The position numbers and the translations under genes are program-made. Below the pieces are notes generated by a model. The model was not told the DNA's origin, ran no database searches, and saw nothing but the letters and a program-made list of their open reading frames with translations. DNA of 64,000 bases from Campylobacter pinnipediorum subsp. caledonicus (lineage in GTDB: Bacteria; Campylobacterota; Campylobacteria; Campylobacterales; Campylobacteraceae): NCBI RefSeq assembly GCF_002022005.1, contig NZ_CP017258.1:496001-560000 (forward strand), in the 5' to 3' direction. Position 1 is the stretch's first letter. Every line of letters begins with the position of its first letter. Shown in pieces: positions 39,114 to 47,630 of this stretch.

Positions 39114-39911
39114 GTGAAGAAAATTATTTTAAGTTTGGCTATTTTTGCTAGTCTTTTAGGGGCTAAAAAGCTAGTTATTTTAGAGCCTAGTGTAGTTGAG
39201 ATGATGTATATGCTTGATTCAGAATCTGATATAGCAGCTATATCAAAATTAACCATGTCTAAAATTTGGCCTGCTGAAAAAACAGAAAAACTTCCAAGTG
39301 TTGGTACTTATTCAAAACCAAATATAGAAAAAATTATAGAAATCAAACCTGATTTGGTTGTCACTGGTTTTCACGCTGAAAGTATAAAAGATGAGCTTGG
39401 TAAGTTTAATATAGGCGTTTTGGGCTTAAAAAGTGATAGTTTAGATGATATTTATAATAACGTCTTGAAAATAGGTGAGATTTTAGATAAAAATGAAAAA
39501 GCAAAACAATTAGTGAATGATATAAAGCAGTCTGTTGATAAGTTTTTAAATTCTAAATTTAAAGGTAAAAAAATAGCGATTTTATTTTCTTCAAATCCAA
39601 TAATGGCATTTAATAATAAGTCTTTGGTTGGAGATATTTTTTCAAAATTTGGGTTTATAAATATAGCCGATGGCTTAAGCGGACAGACTCCTATTATATC
39701 TAGTGAAGTTTTACTTGCTAAAAATCCTGATTTTATAATAGTAGTAGGTGGCATGGGTTCAAAAGAGGCCATACTTTCAAGCAATGAAGCATTAAAAAAT
39801 GTAAATGCTGTAAAAAATGATAAGGTTATTACTATACCTTCTTCGCTTTTATTAAGAGGGACACCTAGAATAAAAGAAAACATGAGTGAAATTTTTGAAA
39901 TGTTAAAATAA
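39114..39911 (+). CDS. Periplasmic binding protein of the iron/haem transporter
   Basis: 265 residues from GTG with a signal peptide (MKKIILSLAIFASLLGA). It resembles BtuF/FhuD-type type III binding proteins: VILEPSVVEMMYML, VGTYSKPNIEKIIEIKPDLVV near residues 62-82, a long connecting helix and NVNAVKNDKVITIPS near the end. Three bases separate it from the ATPase gene. The ligand is inferred to be haem or ferric chelate from context only. Confidence 0.87.
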   Translation: MKKIILSLAIFASLLGAKKLVILEPSVVEMMYMLDSESDIAAISKLTMSKIWPAEKTEKLPSVGTYSKPNIEKIIEIKPDLVVTGFHAESIKDELGKFNIGVLGLKSDSLDDIYNNVLKIGEILDKNEKAKQLVNDIKQSVDKFLNSKFKGKKIAILFSSNPIMAFNNKSLVGDIFSKFGFINIADGLSGQTPIISSEVLLAKNPDFIIVVGGMGSKEAILSSNEALKNVNAVKNDKVITIPSSLLLRGTPRIKENMSEIFEMLK

Positions 39912-39947
39912 TATAGTTAGATTTTTAAACAATTTGGAGGTATTTAA

Positions 39948-41168
39948 ATGTTTGAAAAAAGAATAAAAAGTCATCATTCCGGACATCCAAAGCGTTCTAA
40001 ATATTCAGATGAAGATGAATTATTTGAGTTTTTAGATACTAATTTCCCGAAACAAAAAGATGGTGTTTTGTATTTTCATACACCTTTTTGCGATAATATT
40101 TGTTCTTTTTGTTCAATGAATCGTTCTAAAATAGAAGATGAGCTTGATGAATATTGTAAATATATTTTAGAACAGATTGATTTATATACTAAATTTGCAT
40201 ACATAAGAGGAAAAGTTTTTGAGAGTGTTTATTTTGGTGGCGGCACACCAACTATATTTAAAGAAAGGCATTTAGAAAAAATACTTAGTGCTATAAATAA
40301 TAAATTTAACCTATCTGACACATGCGAGTTTAATTTTGAAAGCACTTTGCATAATTTAAATTTGTCAAAGTTAAAATTAATGCAGGATTTTGGTGTTAAT
40401 CGTTTTAGTATAGGTATTCAGACGTTTTCTCAAAGAGGAAGGGAGCTTTTAAATAGAGTGCATTCTAAAGAAGCTGCTATATCTCATCTTGAAAAAATAA
40501 GAGCAAATTTTGATAAATTATTGTGCGCAGATATTATTTATAATTATCCGGATCAGACAGAACAAGAAGTAAGAGAGGATGCTAAAATTTTAAAAAATAT
40601 AGGTATTGATAGCTCTAGTTTTTACTCTCTTATGTTTTTTGAAGGGTCTGAGTTTGCAAAGACACATACTGAAGATTATTATGAATTACAAACAGACAAG
40701 ATGCTTCATAATGCTTTTGTTGATGAAATGTTTAAGGGTGGAGATTATGAGTTTTTGGAGCTTACAAAGATAAATAAAAAAGATAGAGATGCTTATAAAT
40801 ATATAAAACTCACTCACTTGGGAGTTGATATCTTGCCACTTGGCATAGGTGCTGGTGGTAAACTTGGCGATTTTGGAATTTTTAATATGAAAAAGAATCT
40901 TAAAATGGTTGGAATTTTGCCACAACAAGAGATAAATTATAGAAATTTTACGGCTTTATTTCAATATCCGAAAGTTAAATTTGATGATTTGAGAAAATAT
41001 ATAAGCGAAGATGGCTTTTTAGAACTTTTAAATTTTTTCAAAAAATGTGAAGAAAATAAACTTTTAAATATTAATGAAAATGGATATGAGTTAAGTGTTG
41101 ATGGTGTTTTTTGGGGAAATACCATTTCAGAAGAAGTATCAAAAATTATGCAAAAGGAATTTGAATGA
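39948..41168 (+). CDS. HutW/ChuW-like haem-utilisation radical SAM enzyme
   Basis: 406 residues. The radical SAM motif CDNICSFC (CX3CX2C) is near residue 48; GGGTPTIFKERHLEKIL near 95 and NRFSIGIQTFSQRGRELLNRVH near 146 place it in the HemN/HemW superfamily, and the HHSGHP opening is typical of the haem-utilisation branch (ChuW/HutW/HmuW), whose studied members open the haem ring without oxygen to anaerobilin. Its operon with a haem-type transporter supports that role over coproporphyrinogen oxidation. It overlaps the flavodoxin gene by four bases. Confidence 0.82.
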   Translation: MFEKRIKSHHSGHPKRSKYSDEDELFEFLDTNFPKQKDGVLYFHTPFCDNICSFCSMNRSKIEDELDEYCKYILEQIDLYTKFAYIRGKVFESVYFGGGTPTIFKERHLEKILSAINNKFNLSDTCEFNFESTLHNLNLSKLKLMQDFGVNRFSIGIQTFSQRGRELLNRVHSKEAAISHLEKIRANFDKLLCADIIYNYPDQTEQEVREDAKILKNIGIDSSSFYSLMFFEGSEFAKTHTEDYYELQTDKMLHNAFVDEMFKGGDYEFLELTKINKKDRDAYKYIKLTHLGVDILPLGIGAGGKLGDFGIFNMKKNLKMVGILPQQEINYRNFTALFQYPKVKFDDLRKYISEDGFLELLNFFKKCEENKLLNINENGYELSVDGVFWGNTISEEVSKIMQKEFE

Positions 41169-41677
41169 AAAAGATAGTTGTTTATTCATCTTTAACTGGA
41201 AATACAAAAAAAATAGGTGAAGCTATAGCTTCGAAAATAGGCTGTAGTGCATTTAGTTTCGAAGATAAAAGTGTTGCTGATTTAAGCAAATATGATTTTA
41301 TTGCAGTCGGATACTATATAGACAAAGGTGGTCCAGATGCCCATTTTAAAAGATATATCAAAGAAAAAATAAAAAATAAAAAAGTTGGTTTATTTATAAC
41401 ACTAGGTGCAGAACCAGATGGAAACCATGGTATTGAAATGCTTGAAAATGGTGTTAAAATACTTGAGCAAAATGGTAATGAAGTTTTAAGAAAATTTATT
41501 TGTCAAGGTGCTATTGATCCAAAAATGATTCAAGAAATGATAGATATGGCTGAAAGGCTAGGGGATAAAACAATGCATCCTATCACAGAAGAAAGAAAGG
41601 CTAGATGGGCTGCTGCTTCAACTCATCCTGATGAAAATGATATAGAAAATGCAAAAAAAGCTTTTGAAGGAATTTGA
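41165..41677 (+). CDS. Flavodoxin-family protein linked to haem utilisation
   Basis: 170 residues with the FMN-phosphate loop SSLTGNTKKIGEAI (residues 8-21) and GYYIDKGGPDAHFKRYI near 49-65. It is larger than electron-transfer flavodoxins because of a C-terminal helical part (ERKARWAAASTHPDEND). Overlap with the radical SAM gene suggests it supplies electrons or handles the product; a flavodoxin (HmuF) accompanies HmuW in Fusobacterium. The partner role is inference. Confidence 0.75.
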   Translation: MKKIVVYSSLTGNTKKIGEAIASKIGCSAFSFEDKSVADLSKYDFIAVGYYIDKGGPDAHFKRYIKEKIKNKKVGLFITLGAEPDGNHGIEMLENGVKILEQNGNEVLRKFICQGAIDPKMIQEMIDMAERLGDKTMHPITEERKARWAAASTHPDENDIENAKKAFEGI

Positions 41678-41705
41678 TTTTATCTTAATTTTATAATATT
41701 TTAAG

Positions 41706-41808
41706 TATAATCCAAGCCTTATTTCACACACACCAATCCTTGATTTGGTTGCAAATTAATTTTTGTTGATGGGTGTGGAGGTAAAACTAAATTTAAGGAG
41801 ACCTAATT
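41706..41808 (+). promoter_or_regulatory. rpsB promoter and structured leader
   Basis: TATAAT at 41706-41711 would start a leader of about 90 bases. CACACCAATC (41729-41738) can pair with GATGGGTGTG (41768-41777, one mismatch), while the overlapping ACCAA (41732-41736) can instead pair with TTGGT (41745-41749). The mutually exclusive folds just upstream of the AAGGAG site resemble autoregulatory leaders bound by ribosomal protein S2. I cannot confirm a known RNA family. Confidence 0.5.
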
Positions 41809-42597
41809 ATGGTAACTATGAGAGATTTATTAGAATGTGGTGTTCACTTCGGACATCAAACACGCAGATGGAATCCAAAAATGAAAAAATACATTTTTGG
41901 TGAAAGAAAAGGTATTTATATAATAGATTTACAAAAAACTATTCGTTATTTTAGATATACATACAATATAGTTCGTGATGCAGCTGCTGAAGGAAAAACT
42001 ATACTTTTTGTTGGAACAAAAAAACAAGCCGTTGAAGCTATAAAAGAGTATGCGCAAAAATGCGGTATGCCTTATGTGAACCATCGTTGGTTAGGCGGAA
42101 TGATGACAAACTTTGGAACTATTCGCCAGTCAATTAGAAAACTAGAAGTTATAGAAACTATGGAAGAAGATGGTTCTATAAATTTATTAACAAAAAAAGA
42201 AGCTCTTATGCTTCGTAGAAAAAAAGAGAAGCTTTTAGCAACACTTGGTGGCATCAGAGATATGAAAAATCTTCCTGATATGATATTTGTTGTTGATACA
42301 GTTAAAGAGAAAATAGCTGTTCAAGAAGCTAATCGTTTAAAACTCCCAGTTGTTGCTCCTATTGATACAAACTGCGATCCAGATGTTGTTGATTATCCAA
42401 TCCCTGGAAATGATGATGCTATTCGTTCAGTTCAACTTTTCTGCCAAGAGATGGCTGAGGCTATTATAGAAGGAAAATCTTTATTAGAGCAAGATAGTGA
42501 TATAAGTGAAGAAAAACAAGCTGTTACAGAAGATGAGAAAAAAGAAGTTGTAGCTGAGGCTATGAGTGAAGAAGATTTTGGCAGCGAGGAAGAATAA
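41809..42597 (+). CDS. rpsB: Ribosomal protein S2
   Basis: 262 residues with the S2 signatures [20 protein letters not shown] at the N-terminus and [20 protein letters not shown] near 179-198. An acidic tail of about 25 residues ends the protein. The tsf start overlaps its last base. It heads the conserved housekeeping block also seen in C. jejuni. Confidence 0.98.
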   Translation: MVTMRDLLECGVHFGHQTRRWNPKMKKYIFGERKGIYIIDLQKTIRYFRYTYNIVRDAAAEGKTILFVGTKKQAVEAIKEYAQKCGMPYVNHRWLGGMMTNFGTIRQSIRKLEVIETMEEDGSINLLTKKEALMLRRKKEKLLATLGGIRDMKNLPDMIFVVDTVKEKIAVQEANRLKLPVVAPIDTNCDPDVVDYPIPGNDDAIRSVQLFCQEMAEAIIEGKSLLEQDSDISEEKQAVTEDEKKEVVAEAMSEEDFGSEEE

Positions 42598-43661
42598 TGG
42601 AAATTACAGCACAAATGGTTAAAGAGCTCCGTGAAAGTACCGGAGCTGGTATGATGGATTGTAAAAAGGCACTATCTGAAGCTGATGGTGATATGCAAAA
42701 AGCGATAGATTTGCTAAGAGAAAAAGGATTGGGACAAGCTGCTAAAAAAGCTGATAGACTTGCTAGTGAAGGTCTTGTTAGTGTTGAAGTATCTGCTGAA
42801 AATAAAAAAGCTACTATTACAGAAATAAACTCTGAAACAGACTTTGTTGCTAAAAATGCTCAATTTCAAGCTTTAACAAAAGATACAACATTACATATAC
42901 AAGAAAATAATATAAAAGATGTTGAGTCTTTAAATGTAAGCAGTATAAACGGCACTAAATTTGAAGATTATTTTAAAAGCCAAATAGCTACAATAGGTGA
43001 AAATTTGGTTGTTAGACGTTTTGAAACTATTGAAACAGATGAAAAAGGTATTGTTAATGGCTATGTTCACTCAAATGGACGTGTTGGTGTTTTAATTGGA
43101 GCAGTTTGCGAGAGCAAAGAGATTGCAGATAAAGCTGGTGAATTTATAAGAAATTTATGTATGCATGCTGCAGCTATGAAGCCTAGTGTAATAAGCTACA
43201 AAGATTTAGATCCAGAATTTGTAGAAAAAGAATATGTTGCATTAAAAGCTGAGCTTGAAAAAGAAAACGAAGAGTTAAAAAGACTTGGTAAAACATTACA
43301 TCATATACCTTCGTACGCAAGCCGTATCCAGATAACTGATGATGTTTTGGCAAAAGCTGAAGCTGCAATCAAAGAAGAATTAAAAGCAGAAGGTAAGCCT
43401 GAAAAAATTTGGGATAAAATTTTACCTGGTAAAGTTGAAAGATTTTTTGCTGATAATACAGTTTTAGATCAACGCTTAACACTTTTAGGTCAATTTTATG
43501 TAATGGATGATAAAAAAACTATAGAGCAAGTTATAGCTGAAAAAAGCAAAGAACTAGGTGGAAAAATCGAGATAGTGAAATATGTTAGATTTGAGCTTGG
43601 CGAAGGACTTGAGAAGAAAAATGAAGATTTTGCAGCTGAAGTAGCAGCTCAAATCGGCTAA
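42597..43661 (+). CDS. tsf: Elongation factor Ts
   Basis: 354 residues. The N-terminal VKELRESTGAGMMDCKKAL and SETDFVAKN near residue 79 are diagnostic of EF-Ts, which recycles EF-Tu-GDP. The chain is longer than the 283 residues of E. coli because of the extended second core subdomain common in Campylobacter. The stop overlaps the start of the ABC ATPase gene by one base. Confidence 0.98.
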   Translation: MEITAQMVKELRESTGAGMMDCKKALSEADGDMQKAIDLLREKGLGQAAKKADRLASEGLVSVEVSAENKKATITEINSETDFVAKNAQFQALTKDTTLHIQENNIKDVESLNVSSINGTKFEDYFKSQIATIGENLVVRRFETIETDEKGIVNGYVHSNGRVGVLIGAVCESKEIADKAGEFIRNLCMHAAAMKPSVISYKDLDPEFVEKEYVALKAELEKENEELKRLGKTLHHIPSYASRIQITDDVLAKAEAAIKEELKAEGKPEKIWDKILPGKVERFFADNTVLDQRLTLLGQFYVMDDKKTIEQVIAEKSKELGGKIEIVKYVRFELGEGLEKKNEDFAAEVAAQIG

Positions 43662-44305
43662 TGGAAATTTTAAGAGCGTGTAATTTAACATTTGCGTATG
43701 ATTATACGCTCTTTGAAAATGTAAATTTATCTTTTTTAAAAGGCGAAAGTAGCGCCATTGTTGGAGTTAGTGGTTGTGGCAAATCAACCCTTCTTCATAT
43801 TCTTTCTACTTTATTAAAGCCAAATAACGGCGATGTTTATTATAACGAAAAATCACTATACACACTTTCAGATACCGAACTAAACAATATAAGAAGACTT
43901 GATTTTGGTATTATATTTCAGGCGCATTATCTTTTTAAGGGTTTTAGCGGTGCTGAAAATATACAAATAGCAAATATTTTATCAAATCAAGATTGTGATC
44001 AAAATTTATTTAAAAGATTGGGTATTGATAAAATTTTAAATCAAAAAATTGGCGAGCTAAGTGGCGGTCAACAGCAAAGAATAAGTATAGCAAGAGTTCT
44101 TAGTAAAAAACCAAAAGTTATATTTGCTGATGAGCCAACTGGAAATTTAGATAAAAATACAGCTTTTGATGTTATGGATATTTTATTTGAGTATATAAAA
44201 CAAAATCAAGCTACATTAATTTTGGTTACGCATGATAACGATTTGGCTTTAAATTGTGATAATAAATTTAGATTAGAAAACAAACAGTTTTTAAGATGGA
44301 GCTGA
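43661..44305 (+). CDS. LolD-like ABC transporter ATPase
   Basis: 214 residues with Walker A GVSGCGKST (residues 35-43), signature LSGGQQQRIS near 130 and Walker B VIFADEPTGNLD near 150. It belongs to the LolD/MacB/FtsE group. No permease is adjacent; the homologous C. jejuni position also has a lone ATPase between tsf and fliR. The lipoprotein-release role is probable but unproven. It overlaps fliR by ten bases. Confidence 0.85.
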   Translation: MEILRACNLTFAYDYTLFENVNLSFLKGESSAIVGVSGCGKSTLLHILSTLLKPNNGDVYYNEKSLYTLSDTELNNIRRLDFGIIFQAHYLFKGFSGAENIQIANILSNQDCDQNLFKRLGIDKILNQKIGELSGGQQQRISIARVLSKKPKVIFADEPTGNLDKNTAFDVMDILFEYIKQNQATLILVTHDNDLALNCDNKFRLENKQFLRWS

Positions 44306-45057
44306 TAGAATTTTTTGGTCCTGATAGAGTCATAACCTTTATGCTTTTGTTCGCTAGGCTTAGTGGACTTGTGGTATTTTTTCCATTTTTTTCACATAAT
44401 CAAATCCCTATAGCTATAAAAACATTATTTATATTTTTATTAACTGTTTTGCTTTTTCCTTTCTCAAAAGTTCACAATGGAACTATAAATTTTTTAGTTT
44501 TTGATATATTAAGTGAAGTTATGTTAGGTCTTTGCTCTGGAGTTTTGCTTACTATTGTTTTTGCTGTTTTACAACTTGCTGGAGAGCAAATTTCTATGGT
44601 TATGGGATTTTCTATGGCAACAGTTTTAGACCCACAAACAGGGACAAACTCACCAGTTATCTCAAATATTATAAATTTCATAGCCTTGCTTACATTTTTG
44701 GTATTTGATGGACATCATCTGATCTTGCAGTTTTATTCGCACTCTTTGGCAAATATTCCTCTTGGTGATTTTTATCCAAGAGTGGGAGTATTAAAATATA
44801 CTATTAATACTTTTATCAATCTTTTTATGTTTGGGTTTATACTATCATTTCCGATAATAGGTCTTTCTTTGCTATCGGATGTTATTTTTGGAATGCTTAT
44901 GAAGACTATGCCTCAATTTAATCTTCTAGTGATAGGCTATCCTATTAAAATAACAATCTCATTTGCTATACTTATAGCTATTTTATCTGGTATTATGAAA
45001 ATTTTTACAAATTTAATGCTTAGGCTAATAAATGATTTACCTGATTTATTTTTTTAA
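44296..45057 (+). CDS. fliR: Flagellar biosynthesis protein FliR
   Basis: 253 residues, strongly hydrophobic, with about six membrane spans. LLFARLSGLVVFFPFFS near residues 13-29, AGEQISMVMGFSMATVLDPQ near 95-114 and the C-terminal IGYPIKITISFAIL fit FliR, part of the export gate of the flagellar type III secretion system. No other flagellar gene is adjacent; the position next to tsf is conserved in Campylobacter. Confidence 0.93.
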   Translation: MELIEFFGPDRVITFMLLFARLSGLVVFFPFFSHNQIPIAIKTLFIFLLTVLLFPFSKVHNGTINFLVFDILSEVMLGLCSGVLLTIVFAVLQLAGEQISMVMGFSMATVLDPQTGTNSPVISNIINFIALLTFLVFDGHHLILQFYSHSLANIPLGDFYPRVGVLKYTINTFINLFMFGFILSFPIIGLSLLSDVIFGMLMKTMPQFNLLVIGYPIKITISFAILIAILSGIMKIFTNLMLRLINDLPDLFF

Positions 45058-45118
45058 AATTAAGTAAATAAAAAAGAAAAATATCATAAAATAAAAGATT
45101 ATGTTTCAAGGAGTACTT

Positions 45119-46783
45119 ATGAAAGTTGCATTGGTAAATAAAAATCCTGCAGTTTCAAGATTGATTACTTTAAGCTTGAATAAAATTGGAGCTCAATATT
45201 CAGAGTTTCAAGAGCTTTCTGATGTTGATGATAATTTTGATTTTTTGATACTGGATAGTGATGTAGAAAGAAGTGATATTGATATAAAAAATATTTCATC
45301 AAAAGTAATGTATCTTTTACCTCGTGGAGCTGAGTCTCCTGATTTTGCTGATGTTGTTTTGCAAAAACCATTTTTACCTACTGATTTTATAAGTATTTTT
45401 GAAGAAAATAGCCCCAGCGAAAATAGCAAGAAAGATGTTAAAGCTTTAGATGAAGATATTGATTTTGATGATAACGGAAGCGATTTTTCTGATAAATTAG
45501 AAGATTTTGACTTGCCAAGTATTGATGATAATCTTAATATAGGCGAGATTGAAAATTTAGATAATCTAGATATAAAATTAGATGATGAAGTTTTGCCACA
45601 AGAGGATTTTGATATTGAAAATTTAGATGATCTGCAAGATATTGAGCTACAAAATCAAGAAAATACTGATGATGATTTAATGTTGAATGAAGATGTATAT
45701 AACAAAGAAGTATCGGATTTGCAAGGTAATATTGAAAATTTAGAAGATGAAATGAAAGATTTAGATAACTTAGAAAGCATTGATAATACTTCTATAGATG
45801 ATGTTTTAAAGAAACATGAGTTGCAAAATATTGAAGAGAATCAAAATTCCGATAACTTAAATGAATCTAATAAAGAATTAATTGAAGAAAATAAAGATAT
45901 TTCTGAGGAGTTGCCACAAGAAGATGAGGATATTAAAGAGCAGATATCGGATTTAGATAACCCAGATGAAGTTTTAAAAGAAGAAATTAATGTTGATGAA
46001 TTGCAAGATTCGAAAAAAAATGAAGATATTTCAAATATTGATGAATCAAAAAAAGATACTTTGGATGAAAATAAAGAAAATAATTCTAATGATGATGATA
46101 AAATGGACTCTATTGAGACAATTAAACATATATTAGAAGATATTGAAACTCAATCTGATGATTTTAAAGAAGAATTACAGGAAGATAATTTGGAAATTAA
46201 TGATGATGTTAAAAATGATGATAATCCTAGTGCTTCTAATGATTTAGAAAATCAAATTGAAGATAACGATAGTAATATGGACGTAGTTCAAGATCAAAAT
46301 ATAAATGAGACTACTTTTAAAGAATCAAAAGAAGAAATTAAAGCAAATGAGGAGATAGAATTAGAAAACATTTTAGATGAAAATAGTGAAGAAAACAAAT
46401 CAGAAAATGAAGAAAAAGTAGAAAATAAAAACATTGATGAAGAAATATACTTAGAAGATAATATTGATGATAAATTCGATAGTATTAATGAAGAAGATAA
46501 ATTAGATAAAATTGATGTAAAAGATGAGTTGGATATGGAAAATAAAGATATAAACACTATAGATGATATTGATGAAGCATCTATGCTTGCCGCATTTGGT
46601 TTAGAAAGTGCCGCAGCAGCTATAAAAGAGATAAAGAAAAGCGGTATTAAAAATGATGATTTTAAAGAAGAGTTAACTAAAAAAATAACCGAACATATAA
46701 CTAGTTCCCTTACTGAAACATCTATAAAAGAAGCTTTGAGAGATATGAATATAAAAATAAATATAAGCTTTGAGGAAAAGTAG
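45119..46783 (+). CDS. Highly acidic protein with receiver-like N-terminus
   Basis: 554 residues from the ATG at 45119, supported by AAGGAG five bases upstream. Residues 1-95 look like a receiver domain: VALVNKNPAVSRLITLSLN, FLILDSDV where the phospho-acceptor aspartate would sit, and KPFLPTDFISIFEE carrying the conserved Lys-Pro. Residues about 100-470 are low-complexity, rich in Asp, Glu, Asn and Lys. The C-terminal 80 residues (DEASMLAAFGLESAAAAIKE and onward) form a separate conserved-looking module. C. jejuni has a highly acidic protein at this position (Cj1178c). Function is unknown; location suggests motility or cell-surface work. Confidence 0.8.
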   Translation: MKVALVNKNPAVSRLITLSLNKIGAQYSEFQELSDVDDNFDFLILDSDVERSDIDIKNISSKVMYLLPRGAESPDFADVVLQKPFLPTDFISIFEENSPSENSKKDVKALDEDIDFDDNGSDFSDKLEDFDLPSIDDNLNIGEIENLDNLDIKLDDEVLPQEDFDIENLDDLQDIELQNQENTDDDLMLNEDVYNKEVSDLQGNIENLEDEMKDLDNLESIDNTSIDDVLKKHELQNIEENQNSDNLNESNKELIEENKDISEELPQEDEDIKEQISDLDNPDEVLKEEINVDELQDSKKNEDISNIDESKKDTLDENKENNSNDDDKMDSIETIKHILEDIETQSDDFKEELQEDNLEINDDVKNDDNPSASNDLENQIEDNDSNMDVVQDQNINETTFKESKEEIKANEEIELENILDENSEENKSENEEKVENKNIDEEIYLEDNIDDKFDSINEEDKLDKIDVKDELDMENKDINTIDDIDEASMLAAFGLESAAAAIKEIKKSGIKNDDFKEELTKKITEHITSSLTETSIKEALRDMNIKINISFEEK

Positions 46784-47395
46784 TTGAAGGGCCAAATACT
46801 GATAGTTTCAGGTCCAAGCGGAAGTGGGAAAAGCACACTTTTAAATAGACTCTTTAAAGAGGAGGATAATTTATATTTTTCTATATCAAGCACCACTAGA
46901 CCAAGAAGAAATGGTGAGAGAGAAGGTGTTGATTATTATTTTATAGATGAAGATGAATTTAAATATGGTATAGATAATGATGAATTTTTAGAATGGGCCT
47001 GTGTTCACAAAAATTATTATGGTACTAGTTTAAAACCTGTTCTTAAAGCTTTAAATGATGGTAAAATAGTTGTTTTTGATATTGATGTTCAGGGTTTTTG
47101 TATAGCTCGAGAAAAACTTAAAAACTATATAACATCTGTATTTGTGACAACAAAGAACAAAGATGAATTAGAAAAAAGATTGCAAAAACGTAATACTGAT
47201 TCTAATGAAACAATAAAAAATAGACTGACAAATGCTGCGGTAGAGATGGAGCATATATCAGAATATGATTATTTCTTAATAAATGATGATATAGAAAAAA
47301 GCTATATGGATTTACTGTCCATTGTGCGTTCTATGAGAGTTAAAAGTTCAATTGTTAATATAACAGAAGTTATTGATAACTGGAAAAATTGTTAA
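46784..47395 (+). CDS. gmk: Guanylate kinase
   Basis: 203 residues from TTG directly after the previous stop. P-loop GPSGSGKST (residues 8-16), SSTTRPRRNGEREGVDYYF (GMP-binding) near 33-51 and FDIDVQGF near 98 are typical. It phosphorylates GMP to GDP. Its TTG start depends on the GAGGAAAAG inside the preceding gene, so it is probably translationally coupled. Confidence 0.96.
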   Translation: MKGQILIVSGPSGSGKSTLLNRLFKEEDNLYFSISSTTRPRRNGEREGVDYYFIDEDEFKYGIDNDEFLEWACVHKNYYGTSLKPVLKALNDGKIVVFDIDVQGFCIAREKLKNYITSVFVTTKNKDELEKRLQKRNTDSNETIKNRLTNAAVEMEHISEYDYFLINDDIEKSYMDLLSIVRSMRVKSSIVNITEVIDNWKNC

Positions 47396-47420
47396 TAACT
47401 TATAATAAAAGGAGAATAAT

Positions 47421-47621
47421 ATGGGTAATATAGGTATTAGTCAATGGTTGATAATTTTGGTTATCATAGTTTTACTTTTTGGTGCTAAAAAGATTCCTGA
47501 ACTAGCCAAAGGTGTTGGAAAAGGGATAAAAAGCTTTAAGGCCGAAATGGAAGAGCCGGTAGAAAAAGTTGAGAAAAAAGAAGAGACTGTTAAAAATAGC
47601 GAAGAGACTAAAACTGTATAG
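47421..47621 (+). CDS. tatA: Twin-arginine translocase subunit TatA
   Basis: 66 residues: one N-terminal membrane helix ([20 protein letters not shown]), the hinge and amphipathic helix [18 protein letters not shown], and a charged tail. TatA forms the pore that exports folded proteins; clients in this window are the TorA-type reductase, the hydrogenase small subunit and the Rieske protein. Confidence 0.95.
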   Translation: MGNIGISQWLIILVIIVLLFGAKKIPELAKGVGKGIKSFKAEMEEPVEKVEKKEETVKNSEETKTV

Positions 47622-47630
47622 GTTTGAGCT

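Noticed and set aside
39452-39883. 143-residue minus-strand frame in the binding-protein gene
   Set aside because: Antisense shadow; the sense gene has signal peptide, family motifs and operon context.
46294-46896. 200-residue serine-rich minus-strand frame
   Set aside because: It is the antisense of the acidic Asp/Glu repeat region and arises from its codon bias.
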